A stretch of 64,000 nt of DNA from contig JAJEKV010000205.1 in the NCBI GenBank assembly GCA_021234155.1, positions 477,501 to 541,500 on the forward strand, in the 5' to 3' direction. The notes under the pieces are model-generated. The model made no database searches. It was given only the letters and a program-made list of their open reading frames with translations, and was not told the DNA's origin. Below, one piece after another: positions 52,313-64,000 of this stretch (the first letter of the stretch is position 1; each line of letters begins with the position of its first letter). The position numbers and the translations under genes were made by a program. This DNA comes from Isoetes taiwanensis (taxonomy: Eukaryota; Streptophyta; Lycopodiopsida; Isoetales; Isoetaceae).

Positions 52313-52714
52313 AGGCTCCAGAGAGCCGCAGAGGTGGACGGGCTCTTCTGCATGGCCTTGTGTTTGCCATGGCTATACGTATTTTCCTACATATATACAT
52401 ATGCATATGAGATGTATATTTGGGAACCCTAGATTTGGCATATTTCCAAGAATATGCTGAAATCCAATGAACCTTAAAAAACAATAAGGAGTTACCGGTC
52501 CCCAACCTATGCCATTGTTTCTAATACAATATAACATAAGTATTAGGATATCCTAATCTTTTAATAATAATACGTCTATTAAGAAAATTACGAAGACGAT
52601 TTACAGCTAGATGTGAGGTGTAGTGGAAGTGTTGAAGAAGTTCGTTATATCAAGGGACGTCTTTGATCCAATCATGGCCAATTTGAAGATTAGTGCCCAA
52701 GGAAAATTCATATC

Positions 52715-52990
52715 TTCTTAACTTCTAAGCTAATGAACAATACCATCTCATTCGCCACAACTTCAATCTTGTTTGCCTCTTAGCATCCAACATGAATGTT
52801 CATTGTCTTGGCTATCTTCTCAACTTCTAAGCTAATGAACAGATACCATCTCATTTGCCACTTCTTCAATCTTGTTTGCCTCTTAGCATCGAACTTCTAA
52901 GCTAATGAACAAATACCATCTCATTTGCCACTTCTTCAATCTTGTTTGCCACATAGCATCCAACATGAATGTTCATTGTCTTGGCTAGGA
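52715..52990. repeat. Three-copy tandem repeat, 60-110 bp units
   Basis: The block CTTCTAAGCTAATGAACA, ATACCATCTCATT, GCCACTTCTTCAATC, TTGTTTGCC occurs three times (about 52722, 52827 and 52890). The trailing part CATCCAACATGAATGTTCAT occurs twice. Confidence 0.85.
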
Positions 52991-53002
52991 TGCAGCTCTC
53001 TA

Positions 53003-53075
53003 TATCCTACTTGATTAAGCCCAAATTGATTTCTAGGATCCCACTTGATTAAGCCCAAATTGATTTCTAGCCTTA
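53003..53075. repeat. Two-copy tandem repeat
   Basis: ACTTGATTAAGCCCAAATTG followed by ATTTCTAG is present twice in a row with a period of about 34 bp. Confidence 0.85.
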
Positions 53076-53616
53076 CTTACGCTAGATCATGTGTATGTAA
53101 AACCATATTGTTGCAACTAGTTTAAATCTTTTCTTGCACGCAATGCATGATGAATGGGAGGGGACTAGAGATCATCTCTTCCTCTTCACAAAGGCATCAT
53201 GAAAATGAAGAGCATGCTATATTCACTAATATTTACAAATATGGTGTACTAAAAACCAAATCTTGTTGCTCAACCAAGGATGGAATGATGACATTTAATG
53301 TTTAGATCAATGTGGATAGGAAAGATGGTAGATTTGAGCTAACCATGGCATTACACTTCGTCATTTTCGTGAGGAAGAGCTTTACCTCCTTGGTTTCCCC
53401 TTAAAAAAGTCTCAGCGGCACTTACAAACTTGGCATCACGAGTGAGCATCACTTGCAGCTCCGCCACTCATCCTCCCCACAAATATTACCTAGTACAAAA
53501 ATGCCAACGCAGAATCCAAGAAAGCATTAAAGAATTTATAACTCTTTGGATGTGTACTTCTTGACATCAGTCTAGGTAATCAAATTAAGGGAGGAGACTT
53601 TTCCATGATAAGCCAT
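53076..53616. other. Downstream region of DEX1
   Basis: No ORF. The part nearest 53617 should contain the 3' untranslated region and polyadenylation signals of DEX1 on the minus strand. Confidence 0.45.
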
Positions 53617-56600
53617 CTATGAATGCCTTTTATCAGTAGAAAATGAAGGGAGTGGAGCAGCATCCTGGGTCTGAAACAGAACAAGTGCGGCAAACATGCC
53701 CAACAATGGTAAGGAGACCATCCATTTCAGCAGCCTATGATACTGCATATAAAATGTTAGAGAGAACTCATCGAAGTAGTAAAACCCGTGCTTGTCAACC
53801 ATCTCAAGAAGAACGGTTGCTGCGGTCCGTACAGGTGCACAAGGCAATCTAATTTTATACACCCCCGGTTGTGCATAGAACAGGTTGCGGACTATGCGCC
53901 TATCAGATTGATAGTTACCTGGAACTAGTAAAGTTATCTGCAGAGTAGATGTGCGTTAGCATAGTAAATTTTCAAAATTAGATCAGGTCATCATGGAAAG
54001 AAGAGACGGAACTCACAGTAACATTATAAGGAGCTTCTAAACCAGACAGAGTACTCATTTGATCCACGATTTTAAAGACCACCCAAAAACCATCTCCTGA
54101 CTCATCCCTAAAATTTCGAGATGATGGCACAACATATATTCCTTCACGTTGGTATCTGGCTGATATCACATTTCGACCTTGGGTTTGCATGGGCCATGCC
54201 TAAATGGTAAGACAATAACTTCAGTACCTAGCCTGACAAGTCAAGGTTTTACAATTCTATCAACAGTGCTAATTATACCTTGAGAGGATGATGCGAAGCA
54301 GGAGTTTGGAAACAGTAGACATTGCCATTCATTGTAGTCACTATCAGGTCAAGATCATCTCCTCCATCAACATTGTCTGCAACCACCATGCTATACCTGT
54401 TTCAATGCCAACCTTTGGTTAACACTGAGTAAAGTTGCCAAAAACTAAATGTTGAATGCTTTTAAAAAGACGTACGAAGTCTCTCCAATATCAATTGCAT
54501 CGGCACAACCAGTGGGCCCATCAATCATGTACATATACCCATCGAAGGAAGTAGTAACGAGAGTGAGACCAGTCTGAGGACTGCTGCCACGCCCCAAATT
54601 AACCAAAAGAACAGGAGACATCACTCGGCCATGCGTTCGGAAGGGAAAATGACGCACGAAAGTGCCATCAACACCCTTGAGTACATAAATATTTCCCGAT
54701 ACTGTTGGAACAACAACATCAGTCTTGCCATCACCATCAACATCACCCACCGTTGGACCCTGCAATGTAATGACACAGCTGTGGTTACCATCCAAATACG
54801 ATGTTCATTGTGCAAAATTTTGTCTCTTCTTTATTATCTTTCTTTGTTAAGAATACAACCTTTAAACCAACCTGTGCCAATGAGGACCTTTGAACCTACC
54901 TGTGCAATGAGGCTCTTTAAATGAACCTCCCAGATTTCCTTTCCATTCGGATCCCAGGCAGCTACATTGCCCCTTGTGTCAGCCGTAACTATTTCAACTT
55001 TACCATCGTCATTTATATCTGCTGCTACAATTTGCCCCTGAATTTCTCCCATTTGCAACGGAAAATTTACCCTCACTGTACCTACAATCTCAAATAAGAA
55101 ATGCAGTAAAGTATATTAGATCCTACAGCATATGTACTCCAATACAAATGCAAGTTGAAAGACCAATTACTTCATGTATGGTAAATCATCCCTCCATTAA
55201 TTACCAGAAATTTTAAATTATGTATCTTGATAACATGACACATTAAATTCTAGCTAGCTACTTTTGTTAAAAAGGAGTTTCTTGCCCAGCATGCAAGATA
55301 AAGATGCATACCATTATGGTGTAAAGCATAAACAAACCCAAAAGACGTCCCAACAATTATGTCCAGGTATCCATCACCATCTAAGTCAACCACAGTTGGT
55401 GATGAGTAGATGTAAGCTCTGAAGTTCACTGCATCCGTACTCAAATCCAAATGAATACTCCACTTTACTTGTCTTGTCTGTAAATTAAAAACTGTCACAG
55501 ACCCAGCCACATATTTCCCAATATCCAGCTTGCCTAATTCTTGGGCATGCTCAGGCTTCTCGTAATACCTGCATTTTAGAAACTGGTGCCATTAGCATCC
55601 TCCAGCCTCTATCTTCAGACATTAATGTTAAGTATGATCCTAATCCAGCCGTTATCAGGTCATTTGCTTTGAAATTAGACATAGACTATATAACATGGGT
55701 CGGTGTTCTTACTCACGATCATAAAAGTAGGAAGCAGCAACAACCAATTCATCTACACCATCTTTGTCAATATCAGCAATGACCTGAAAGATTAATATAA
55801 CCTCAAATCATAATAGAAAAGAAAATGGAAGGAACACATAGAAAGCAATGCAACCATATGGCACATAATACCTCGTTAGAAAATATAATATGGTTCTACA
55901 TACCGGGGTGCACAAAATGTGTGAGTCAACATTGACGAAGTCTTCCTCCCTTTCATGTCTGCTCTCATGCCATTCTTCATCTCCCCACATTGTTTCATCA
56001 ACATAGTCATCATAATCATACGTATATTCATCAGTTAAACTATCTCCATCTTGGTCTCTAAAAAGATTATAGGAGGCATCTGCAGCCTCATCTAAACTCT
56101 CTTGCTGGTTCTCAGCCCCAGTGCCAGCCAAGTTATCTGAAGTACTATCATGCTCCTTGACGTCTTTACTTTCTCTTTCATTGACAGAGTCATCATTCCC
56201 TGTGCTCTGAAGAAGGCGACGAAGAACAGTTTGATTGGCTGGCAGATCTGTCCCATCTGTTCTATTCAAATCGAGAACAGCCATTCCTAAGTTAGCCCCC
56301 GAAACATCAAATGGTAAGGTCTCATCAATTCTTAACTGGCTCATGTCATTCTTCTGACTTTCATTTTTAATGATTGGACTGGGAGTAATGAGACTTCCAT
56401 GTGTCAAATTTTTATTTTCTACAGCAGCTTCATCTGCCAATTTGGTGTTCGACACATTTTTGTCCCCACCAATATGGACATTATCTGAAGCACGTTCATC
56501 TGCAAAATTCAGCACCATTTATTTAGGCAAGACAGGAACCACGCTGGATCTTAATTAACAAGTGCCAATTGATTTAATATATAATGGTCTTCATCCAGTA

Positions 56601-58686
56601 GGCCATGACCTTAAAATAGAATGTAGAACAAGTATTGTGTCCATGAAACTTGCAGTATTTGTTAATCTTATATTCAATATATACCTTTGCTTTCATGCAC
56701 ATAATAAACCACCCCATCTTTAATTACACAAAAGCACCATTATGTCAAATGAAAATAGACCTGAATGCACTGTAGTATTATTCAAACCAGTCAGCCCCTC
56801 GTCATGCACATCAGGATGAGATCGATCCATATGATCTGGGGTCAATCCCACATACCAATCCTTTCGCACCCTTAATCTTGGCACCACCAGCTTGTCTGGC
56901 ATTAAGTACCCGGAAGACCTAGCCATGTTGAAGACAAACACTTAGCTCATAATTATAAAATATTTTAAATCATCTACGTGCTGCATAACCTTTTGCATAC
57001 CGGAAAACAAGAATCTCCCCATTATAGGTTGCTAAAAGAATCTCCCTTGCACCATCTTTGTCTATATCATAGAGCAGTGGACTAGCATGCACAATAGATT
57101 GGTGAAATGCAGGCCAACCTGATTAAGCTATCAGCAAGGACTGTTAACACATGTGCAGCTTATTATCACATGTTAGAATAACAATAATAAAGTCCTTTTA
57201 TAAGTGAGCAACTGCCATAGTCTGTGGTACAAGAACTTGCCAGAAATACCAGATGGTTTTCACTTATGAATGATAAAAAAAAAAATCAACTCTGAATTTT
57301 CAGTAAACTTTCTTTTCTGTGGCCATGATCTTGCATTCATTAAGAGCAAACTTGGCAGACAATCATGCACTCTAGAATTGAAGCTTGCCAGTTACTAAAC
57401 TCTTGAACTATCAAACCAATTTGGATAAGTGATGAATGTTTGCAGATCAACAAATAGTGAAAAGGCATATTGAGGATATAACGAGGATTAACAGATCTAC
57501 ATTTATTATGTCCTGCCTGATCATTTTATGAACTTCTAGAGCGAGAAGCTTTCTAAAATGGTGTCAAGAATCTGGCAGTTTTACTATATTATGCAGAAAT
57601 AACATGTCAAGGCCATTCTTTATGTTTCCTGATTGACATCTTCTACTGCTCTAAGACAGACAAGACCAGCCACTGTGGATGACAGAACTTTGACCGTACC
57701 TGGAAGTTTCTCCCCATCTGCACCTTCCAAGACCTCGAGGTAGTGAACAAAAGATGGCACAACAATGTCTAATTTCCCATCGCTGCAAAACAAACACCAT
57801 AAGAGCTCAATAAGAATCGACAAGGATGCAGGGAAAATTCGGCATCTATAGTAAGGAGTACAAAAAAGTTGAAATTGTCATTATTTCCATAAAAAACATA
57901 GATAATAAAGCAGCAGAACAATATCCTAAACGCTCAATATATAACATGCTCTAAGCTTAAACCCTCACAATCTTCAAGAAATTATGTCGAATGAATGAAT
58001 TATGGGGTTGTTTTGTCATCCTGCATGCTATCCAGATTATTCTACTGGAAAACATAATGCAAAAACATAATAACTGGAAATGAAATTATGACGGGTTCCA
58101 GAGACAGTACGCATTAACATCAGCTATCAGCGGAGTCGCATATATACTGGAGCTGACCTCTGCCTGCCACCTTAGTTCCACCCGCTGAGGACATTGTGAA
58201 TTTGCAAGGGCCTCTTCATCTCTACAGAGAAAAAGGAATCGTGTTAATGATGTCAAGTATATGATAATAATGTAAACATGAGCTAAGAGCTATATTAAAA
58301 GGCGTTTCTATACGCTTAATCAAGAACAGAAATGACAATATGATCAAACTTCAAATTCTTTAATCGTGCAAAAAATACTTTGACACAGTTCCAATATTTG
58401 GATATTTGTGTCCTGAACTAGGTCGACAAACAAAGAAGACAGGTAAAACAAGTACAATCTAAAATATTTGTAATCAAGGCGACCTCTGTACTCACAGATT
58501 TGGATATCCTTGCATATCATCAGTGGCTTGCCGAGAGAGAAACTTGTTAGATTGAATTGCTTCTTGCATACCATCATCATGGGCGAGAGGATTAGACAGC
58601 TGACACTCCCCTTTACGGATCGACAGCTGCAACGATAAGATGATGATGGTAAGAACTTTTAGTTCGGGCCATCGGCGCCGATCCAT
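53617..58686 (-). CDS. DEX1: DEX1, FG-GAP (integrin-alpha-like) membrane protein, intact, 13 exons
   Basis: Joining exons 58686-58496, 58221-58111, 57782-57700, 57118-57001, 56918-56761, 56499-55904, 55783-55713, 55568-55312, 55081-54900, 54759-54476, 54396-54279, 54199-54017 and 53937-53617 gives 2673 nt, an uninterrupted 890-residue protein; all introns are GT-AG. This is close to the usual plant DEX1 length. There is a signal peptide ([13 protein letters not shown]). Asp/Gly FG-GAP or EF-hand-like Ca sites follow: [15 protein letters not shown] near 98, [10 protein letters not shown] near 147, [11 protein letters not shown] near 421, [14 protein letters not shown] near 503, [12 protein letters not shown] near 549, [13 protein letters not shown] near 593. 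An acidic insert covers 221-410 and a C-terminal membrane helix ([16 protein letters not shown]) lies near 860. DEX1 is needed for primexine and pollen exine patterning in Arabidopsis. Confidence 0.96.
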
Positions 58687-59410
58687 TGCAGTGCGCTCTT
58701 TGACTATCTGATCTCCACCATCAGATCCCGAAGCTCAAGCTCGCACATAGTGAACAGAGTTTCCTTTGGACCCTTATTCCTACACGAGATTTCTATTATT
58801 TTCAGGTTTATGTGTATATGGGATAATACGGTCGGTAAACTCCCTTTTTTGGGTTGCCCCTAAGGTGTTTATGTGGGTTTGTGGCATATTATAGGTATAT
58901 GCCAGTATATGCTTAGAATATGCCTATGACTGCTCCAAACCCGTTATTGGCTGTAAACTCTCGGTAGTTTTCGTTGTTGGGCAGCCACTCTTGAAACTGG
59001 CTAACCGGAGAGGCCTGCTCTGCCCGAAATTGGTCTGTGCAAAATTCCATGCAAAATTCCATGGCAATTGGAGCTCTCAGTTAAAAGCTCCGATGCAGGT
59101 TGGCGAAAGAGAACAATAGAAGGGGGAGCAGACAGGAGGGAAGTTGAAAACTAAAGGGAAGGATTCAGTATTGCTTAAGGATTGAATGTTGTTAAACTGC
59201 GGGCCAGATGATGTTCGATTGCAGTTTGAGCAGTTTGTGCATGTTAAGGATGTCTATCTTCCGAAGGATTGTTAAACAGGTAATATTTACACTGCTAGCA
59301 GTTTAGGCTGGACTTTTAAAGCCATTTTCATGGCATCAACAATGCTATGTAGAACATTTGTGTATATTTGAGGGCCTTACCTGAGTTATTAAAGATTTCG
59401 GGTATCCATT
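58687..59410. promoter_or_regulatory. Intergenic region between two divergent genes
   Basis: About 720 bp between the DEX1 start (minus) and the plus-strand ATG at 59411. It should contain the DEX1 promoter and 5' leader. I see no clear TATA element for either direction. Confidence 0.45.
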
Positions 59411-60560
59411 ATGGCTTCTGACGAAGCAGCTGGTCCATCGGTATCTTCTGCAGCTGGAGCTTCCTGGTGTGGGGGGCGGCATGAATACCCATGGACATTT
59501 GTCATCCACCGAGACTTCAGGTTCTGGAACTCAAGGCACTCAAAAATCTGGTCAGTGATTTAACCTTGACCTCATGCGAAGTATCTAGATGTCAAAGTTC
59601 TTACAGCTTCTTTTCTTCCTCATGTATGATGTTCTTCTTCAGTTAAAGTCAGTTATGTTTCTGAACAGAATAAGATGAATTTGAGAAGGTTAGGCGCATT
59701 AAGTATACACAGAGATTAGAAATTGTTTTGCAAAGTAATTGAGTCATATCATGTTCTTCATCAGGGGAAGCGTATTTAATATTTAGATCAAAGATGTGGT
59801 GCCATCAGATGGGCCAATTGTTGAGCTCTTTGCAGAGTTTCTGCTGGCACATTTGCTGTGTCGCAAATTGCTAGTATGATTAATAAGCGTTATCCTTCCT
59901 GTTGCTACAATGGCTTTTGTTGTAATTATAATGAAGCCTGTTTATTAGATGGATCTAAAACAGGGCCCTTACTTGCAATGGAAAACCCTTGGGTAATCAT
60001 GATAACTAGGGGGGCTTACAACCAGTAGTCATGCTGTTAATTAAAGCGTCAATCTCTTAGCCTTTTTGAAAGTAAGCATGAAGCGTATTTAGGGGAGAAT
60101 ATTCTTTGCCATCATCAATGAGCTTAAATATGTTTCTCTTTCTTGCTTTTTGTCTTTCTGGGACATTTGAAAATTCTAAATGACAAGTGGATTATCTAGG
60201 TTTGCTGGTTTTATTTTTTTCTTTATTGAAAGCTAATGATTCTTATTGGATTGGACAATCCATAGAATTGTTCTAAAAACAAGAGTTTTTCTTTCTTATT
60301 TGGTTATGATGTACTGGTCTGCAGCACTTGAACCTGGCATGCCAGGTGAACAACATCAAAGTTCCAGTGTAACAGGTACACTAGAAGATTATGAGTTACC
60401 ACATGGTCAAGCTGAACTTGGAACTGCAGCGGTATCCACTTGGCTTTCAATTATGGTCTTATTGTTTTCTCCTTTGTGTCTTCTTAGGCTTCTTACATTG
60501 TATATCTGCAGGCTCAGCCAGTCTATCCATATGATCCATATTTTGGAACCATCTAGCCTG
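59411..60560 (+). pseudogene. Broken gene fragment, perhaps NF-YA-like N-terminal exons
   Basis: Exon-like pieces on the plus strand. 59411 starts MASDEAAGPSVSSAAGASW, then a G6 run seems to shift the frame to MNTHGHLSSTETSGSGTQGT, up to a possible donor near 59555. A second piece (60328-60430, after a CTGCAG acceptor) reads LEPGMPGEQHQSSSVTG, TLEDYELPHGQAELGTAA. A third (about 60513-60556) reads AQPVYPYDPYFGTI and a stop. The VYPYDPYFG block and preceding wording resemble the region ahead of the conserved core of plant NF-YA factors. The NF-YA core itself (VNAKQY.., RRRQSRAK..) was not found downstream, so this is a truncated or decayed copy, or another gene. Confidence 0.35.
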
Positions 60561-63347
60561 TAACATTGACTGGATTTAAGGCACTAAATACTTGTGCTTG
60601 CAGACCTTTCTATGAGTTTTATCTCAACTTGAATGGTGATATCACAGGATGAATTTGTGCCAAGGTGCAGCGTTTGAATGAGCATTTTTTCGTCTCTTAT
60701 TTGTTATCCATTAACAAGCTTTTCTGAAACTAACTAGCCTTATATTGCAGCCTATAATTTCTCAAACTATCCAGTGCATATCATGAAGTTAAGGTAACTT
60801 TTCTATAATTTCTCTATTTTTTTCTCGTGGAAATACAAGTTAATGTTGCTTTGTTTCCACCTTGTGCATATTTGTTAGTAGTCGGCATGGTGTGTTTCTG
60901 CTTTCACATGCAATTATGGAGTTTCACTTGCAGGCATACAGAAGGACTTTGTCCTGTTAAGGTCTTAGATATGATGCCCATTGAGGTTTTAAAAATACTG
61001 CTGGTCTTCCTTCGCATGTAAGACTATGGTTGGTGTGCCGTGTGGTTTTGACCTTGTGGTGGTTCTTAACATTTGGCATTCTTCAAGGGTGCTTCTAAAC
61101 GCCCACTATAATCTAATTTCCCTTGGTTTATGTAGGCGTTTAAGAGGCTTCTAAACATAGATATTCCAAGCTCATAAAAGCTCGTCACTCTTATCACCCT
61201 TTACTATGTGAAGCATTGGATGACATATGTTCTGTTGAGTTCTGTAATCCTAAGCATTTTGTGCAACATCTGAAGAGTTGTGGGCCTTCTGTCAATCTTT
61301 AGTTAGTGTGACTTGTTTGTTTTCTATGGGATTTACGATACAGGTTTCCCAGTAGCTAAGGGCTCATCTTTGAGTTCCGTGAGCTTAGAAACCTGCATTC
61401 AATTTCTCTACTATATGTTCTTTCGTGTGCGTGGATAACTATTCATAGCAGTAGTGTGCTATTACTTTATCACTTTTTGCAGTGAGGTGTACTTGCTGCA
61501 AACTTTTCTTCATGTTTATTGCAGTACCTTAAAATGTTAGAGTGAGGGGAGGGTGCAAATGACCAGGAATGCAGCACGAGTTGTTCAATTGTTCAACTGT
61601 GTCAGTCTAGTACATTCTAGATAAGCTGTTTAGGGTGCATGGACAATCAAAGCAGAAAGGTGCATCATACAAATAGGAAGTCAGCAAATAATGGATGCAA
61701 CAGCCATCATGCTTGGAGGTCAATTAGAGGTATGTAGCTTATAATCGTGGCATAGAACCATGCTTTGTGCATGACATCTTCAATGGTTAGCATAGAGTAT
61801 GGAGAACATATGGTGTCCAAGATTGCAGTTGGCAAGGTACCAAAGCCTTTTGCTTATGAACTGCTTCAACAGATTTTGTGCATGAACATACATCGGATAG
61901 ATCATTGGTCGTGTGTCATGCTAGGAATCGAAGATGGTTTTTTAAGCAAATAATACGTTTCAATCAAATTAGAGGAGATGTATCTTAAAGTTATGTATTC
62001 TAGTGTAGCACATTTATGGTGTCTTGGTCTGTAAGCTGCTAGCGTTTTGCGGAAATGTGTATACTTAGGAAAGACAAGCATTAACAGGTTCCACATTAAA
62101 TATGCGATTTTCAATTTGCAAGAGTCTGCGGATTAGATGATCTGATGTAAGACGTGGATTGTGCATTAGATCTTCGATTTCCCATGCACAATTGAGAAAC
62201 TTTCAACTTGCATGCAAGAGAAAGAATTTAGGGGTGTGGACTGTTGTTTTCCTAGAACTTGGATTGAGGAGTAAGCTGAGTAGGAGGAATAAGCACCATG
62301 AAGTTGAACAGGTTAGATTTCAAGCTGGTTGACGCTTCTCTTGGAACTGTAAGCCGAATGTCTATGTTGAGGCCACTTGGAATAGTTCTATGTTCGTTCA
62401 AGACATTCTGCAACATCTTTAGCAACTCAGCAACTCTTTTGTCTATAGATGATGAAGTGATGATAGGCTCATTATTTTGGTATATTGGCATATCGAAGCT
62501 CTACCGCAACATGAAGCTGATTTTCTATGCAATGTCTGTGCAATATCTGATGTGGTCCATGTATCCTTATATTATATTCTCCAGATCCATTGTTTAGGCA
62601 TAAAAGCTTCGTACTGAGTTGTCAAGTTGAAACTCTGCCTCATCAGAGTTTTACTCCCAACTCCAAATCCCCTTAGGATTCTGCGATGGAGTGCATAGTA
62701 AATGGATCAAAAGGGATCCTAGCTTTACGGAAAGGTGCAGGTACTACTGTTGTAAGAGAAATGTCTCTGAATATGGGCATGCTTGCTTCTTAAAATCAAC
62801 GTGTTGAGTTCTTATAAAGAAACTTTGAACTTCGCTGAGATTTCTACTGTCATTGGTGTATTATATCCTCCGGCACAAGCCGGCACATTATTTTGTGTTG
62901 TTAGTTAACAAAGTAGACTTATACCTTTGCAGGTGCCAGTGCAATTTTAGGATTCTACGCTTCACCTTGCAGTGTACCCTTTGAATGCGCAGATACAAAA
63001 GATGCATTATTATTACGACATGATATTCCTTAATTAAATATAGAAATTTGAGGAACTCTAAAAATGTGGCGCACATCTTTTGGGTTCTTATCAAAGCTAC
63101 GGTTGCATGGATAATTTCGGCAATAACAATACTACCCTAGTGTGTTCTGCAAGCTTAAATTCTGTATGCTGCTGTCTAAAGTAGAATTCTTGCTTCATGT
63201 AAGAAAGAATCAATGTTCGTCAATTGAATATAGTTGGGGATTTCAAGTCTTTATTTGATTTCGTCCATACAACTGAGAGAATCTTATAACTGGCAGAGTC
63301 TGATGGTCTTTTGCAAAGTTCACAAGAGCACACTGATTCTTTGAAAA
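60561..63347. other. No gene seen
   Basis: T-rich unique sequence with intron-like composition. Short open frames (60827-61021, 61765-61953, 62298-62597) have no motif. If the fragment at 59411 is part of a longer gene, this could be its introns and 3' region. Confidence 0.35.
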
Positions 63348-63438
63348 CTAGGTGAAGTCCCCATGAATGGGGCACATATAAGAAAAATGGGGTGATGGAG
63401 GTCCTTCGTAGTTCAAAATCGGGTGTAAGATGGAGTAG

Positions 63439-63582
63439 ATAACGCCCTGGGCCGAGGGTGTTACTGAAAAAAAAATTTGAGGGCCATCAAAATGGCGAGG
63501 GTGTGCGCGTAGCGCACGCCCGAGCCATTTTGATGGCCCGAAAATTTTTTTTGAAGTAACACCCGAGGGCCAGGGCGTTATC
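63439..63582. repeat. 144-bp fold-back element
   Basis: Two 70-bp arms form a near-perfect inverted repeat around a 4-nt centre: ATAACGCCCTGGGCCGAGGG at the left is mirrored at 63563-63582. The arms share GTGTTACT, an A-run and GGGCCATCAAAATGGC. It is probably a MITE or a transposon relic. Confidence 0.88.
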
Positions 63583-63584
63583 GC

Positions 63585-63768
63585 CCTTAACACACTGCCC
63601 CGAGAGTTTTGGGCCATCCTATCATTATCAAAATTGATCTGGATCCGTCCATTTCATAAAATCCTAGGGTGTTATGGAGTAGCAGTGTGTTATAGCTCCA
63701 GTAACACACTGATCAAGATTGATCTGAACCGTTGGATCACTATAAACTTGAGGGGCAGTGTGTTAAGG
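63585..63768. repeat. 184-bp MITE-like element with nested hairpin
   Basis: A perfect 17-bp inverted repeat bounds it: CCTTAACACACTGCCCC at 63585-63601 and its complement at 63752-63768. Inside, CAGTGTGTTA (63683-63692) and TAACACACTG (63702-63711) make a second hairpin with the same core. No clear target duplication was found. Confidence 0.78.
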
Positions 63769-64000
63769 TGGTTGAAGCCAAAGAAAAGGGGCTTTCTAAA
63801 GATTGTAAAACCACTTGGTTCAAATGGAGCCCCATTCCCCATTTTTGGCCTAGATGGTCAACTGCTTGCTCTTTCATGGTGCATGTAGTTTAAGTGCTCA
63901 GAATCAAACAAATAAGTACTCTTTTTAAGGATCTCGCTGAGGCCATTCTATTGTAATAGGTTCGATATCATTTCGCCACCCACACAAAAAGTTGTAGGTC
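63769..64000. other. No gene seen
   Basis: Anonymous sequence at the window edge. Confidence 0.4.

Overview
The window comes from a nuclear genome of a land plant. The evidence is one intact, intron-rich plant gene, DEX1 (13 exons, 53617-58686, minus strand), plus chromodomain-bearing Ty3/gypsy retrotransposons, one with an initiator-tRNA-Met primer site, hAT and Mutator-like DNA transposons, and a Penelope-like reverse transcriptase. That last type of element is rare in flowering plants as far as I know, so a non-flowering lineage is possible; this is inference only.

Layout. 1-2216: the 3' end of an unrecognised minus-strand gene whose last exon is split by an 880-bp hAT-type element with an 8-bp target duplication. 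2217-7574: mostly non-coding, with a pentanucleotide microsatellite and a scrap of gypsy reverse transcriptase. 7575-12205: the 3' part of a decayed chromovirus. 12274-14092: a Mutator-like element with a 9-bp target duplication, an internal minisatellite of GGAATCAC units and a tRNA-like stretch. 14428-51101: a four-level nest of mobile elements. 51102-53616: non-coding, with small tandem repeats. 53617-58686: DEX1. 59411-60560: a broken plus-strand gene fragment, perhaps NF-YA-like. 63439-63768: two adjacent inverted-repeat elements.

The nest is well resolved. The outer layer (family B) is a head-to-tail array of about 3.0-kb units, three complete and a fourth partial. The fourth is split by a hAT-type element (23887-49118; TIR CAGGGATAGGTTC, 8-bp target duplication with one mismatch). 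That element contains family A (27719-48889), a Penelope-like retroelement with LTR-like direct repeats bounded by A/T tracts, a 517-codon ORF, a broken reverse-transcriptase ORF and an RG/G/Y-rich ORF. The reverse-transcriptase ORF of A is cut by a 13.1-kb chromovirus (31540-44643; 1.65-kb LTRs, primer site, polypurine tract, 5-bp target duplication). Families A and B share several non-coding modules (an 18-nt identical block, a hairpin beside a T-tract, similar ends), so B is probably a non-autonomous relative of A.

Main discovery. The inner chromovirus carries an extra reading region between its primer site and gag, at 42395-41301 on its coding strand. It encodes a histone H3-like protein: an H3-type N-terminus ([10 protein letters not shown]), a long charged linker, and a histone fold with the H3 signatures [15 protein letters not shown] and [14 protein letters not shown] know of no described LTR-retrotransposon family that encodes its own H3 tail and H3 fold. 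The element also has an integrase chromodomain, a module class known to bind methylated H3 tails, so the two may act together.

A technical caution. The two LTRs of this element, and the repeat copies of A and B, are identical over long AT-rich stretches but disagree in GC-rich and CNG-context patches. This looks like local sequence error rather than mutation, so some frame breaks here may not be real.
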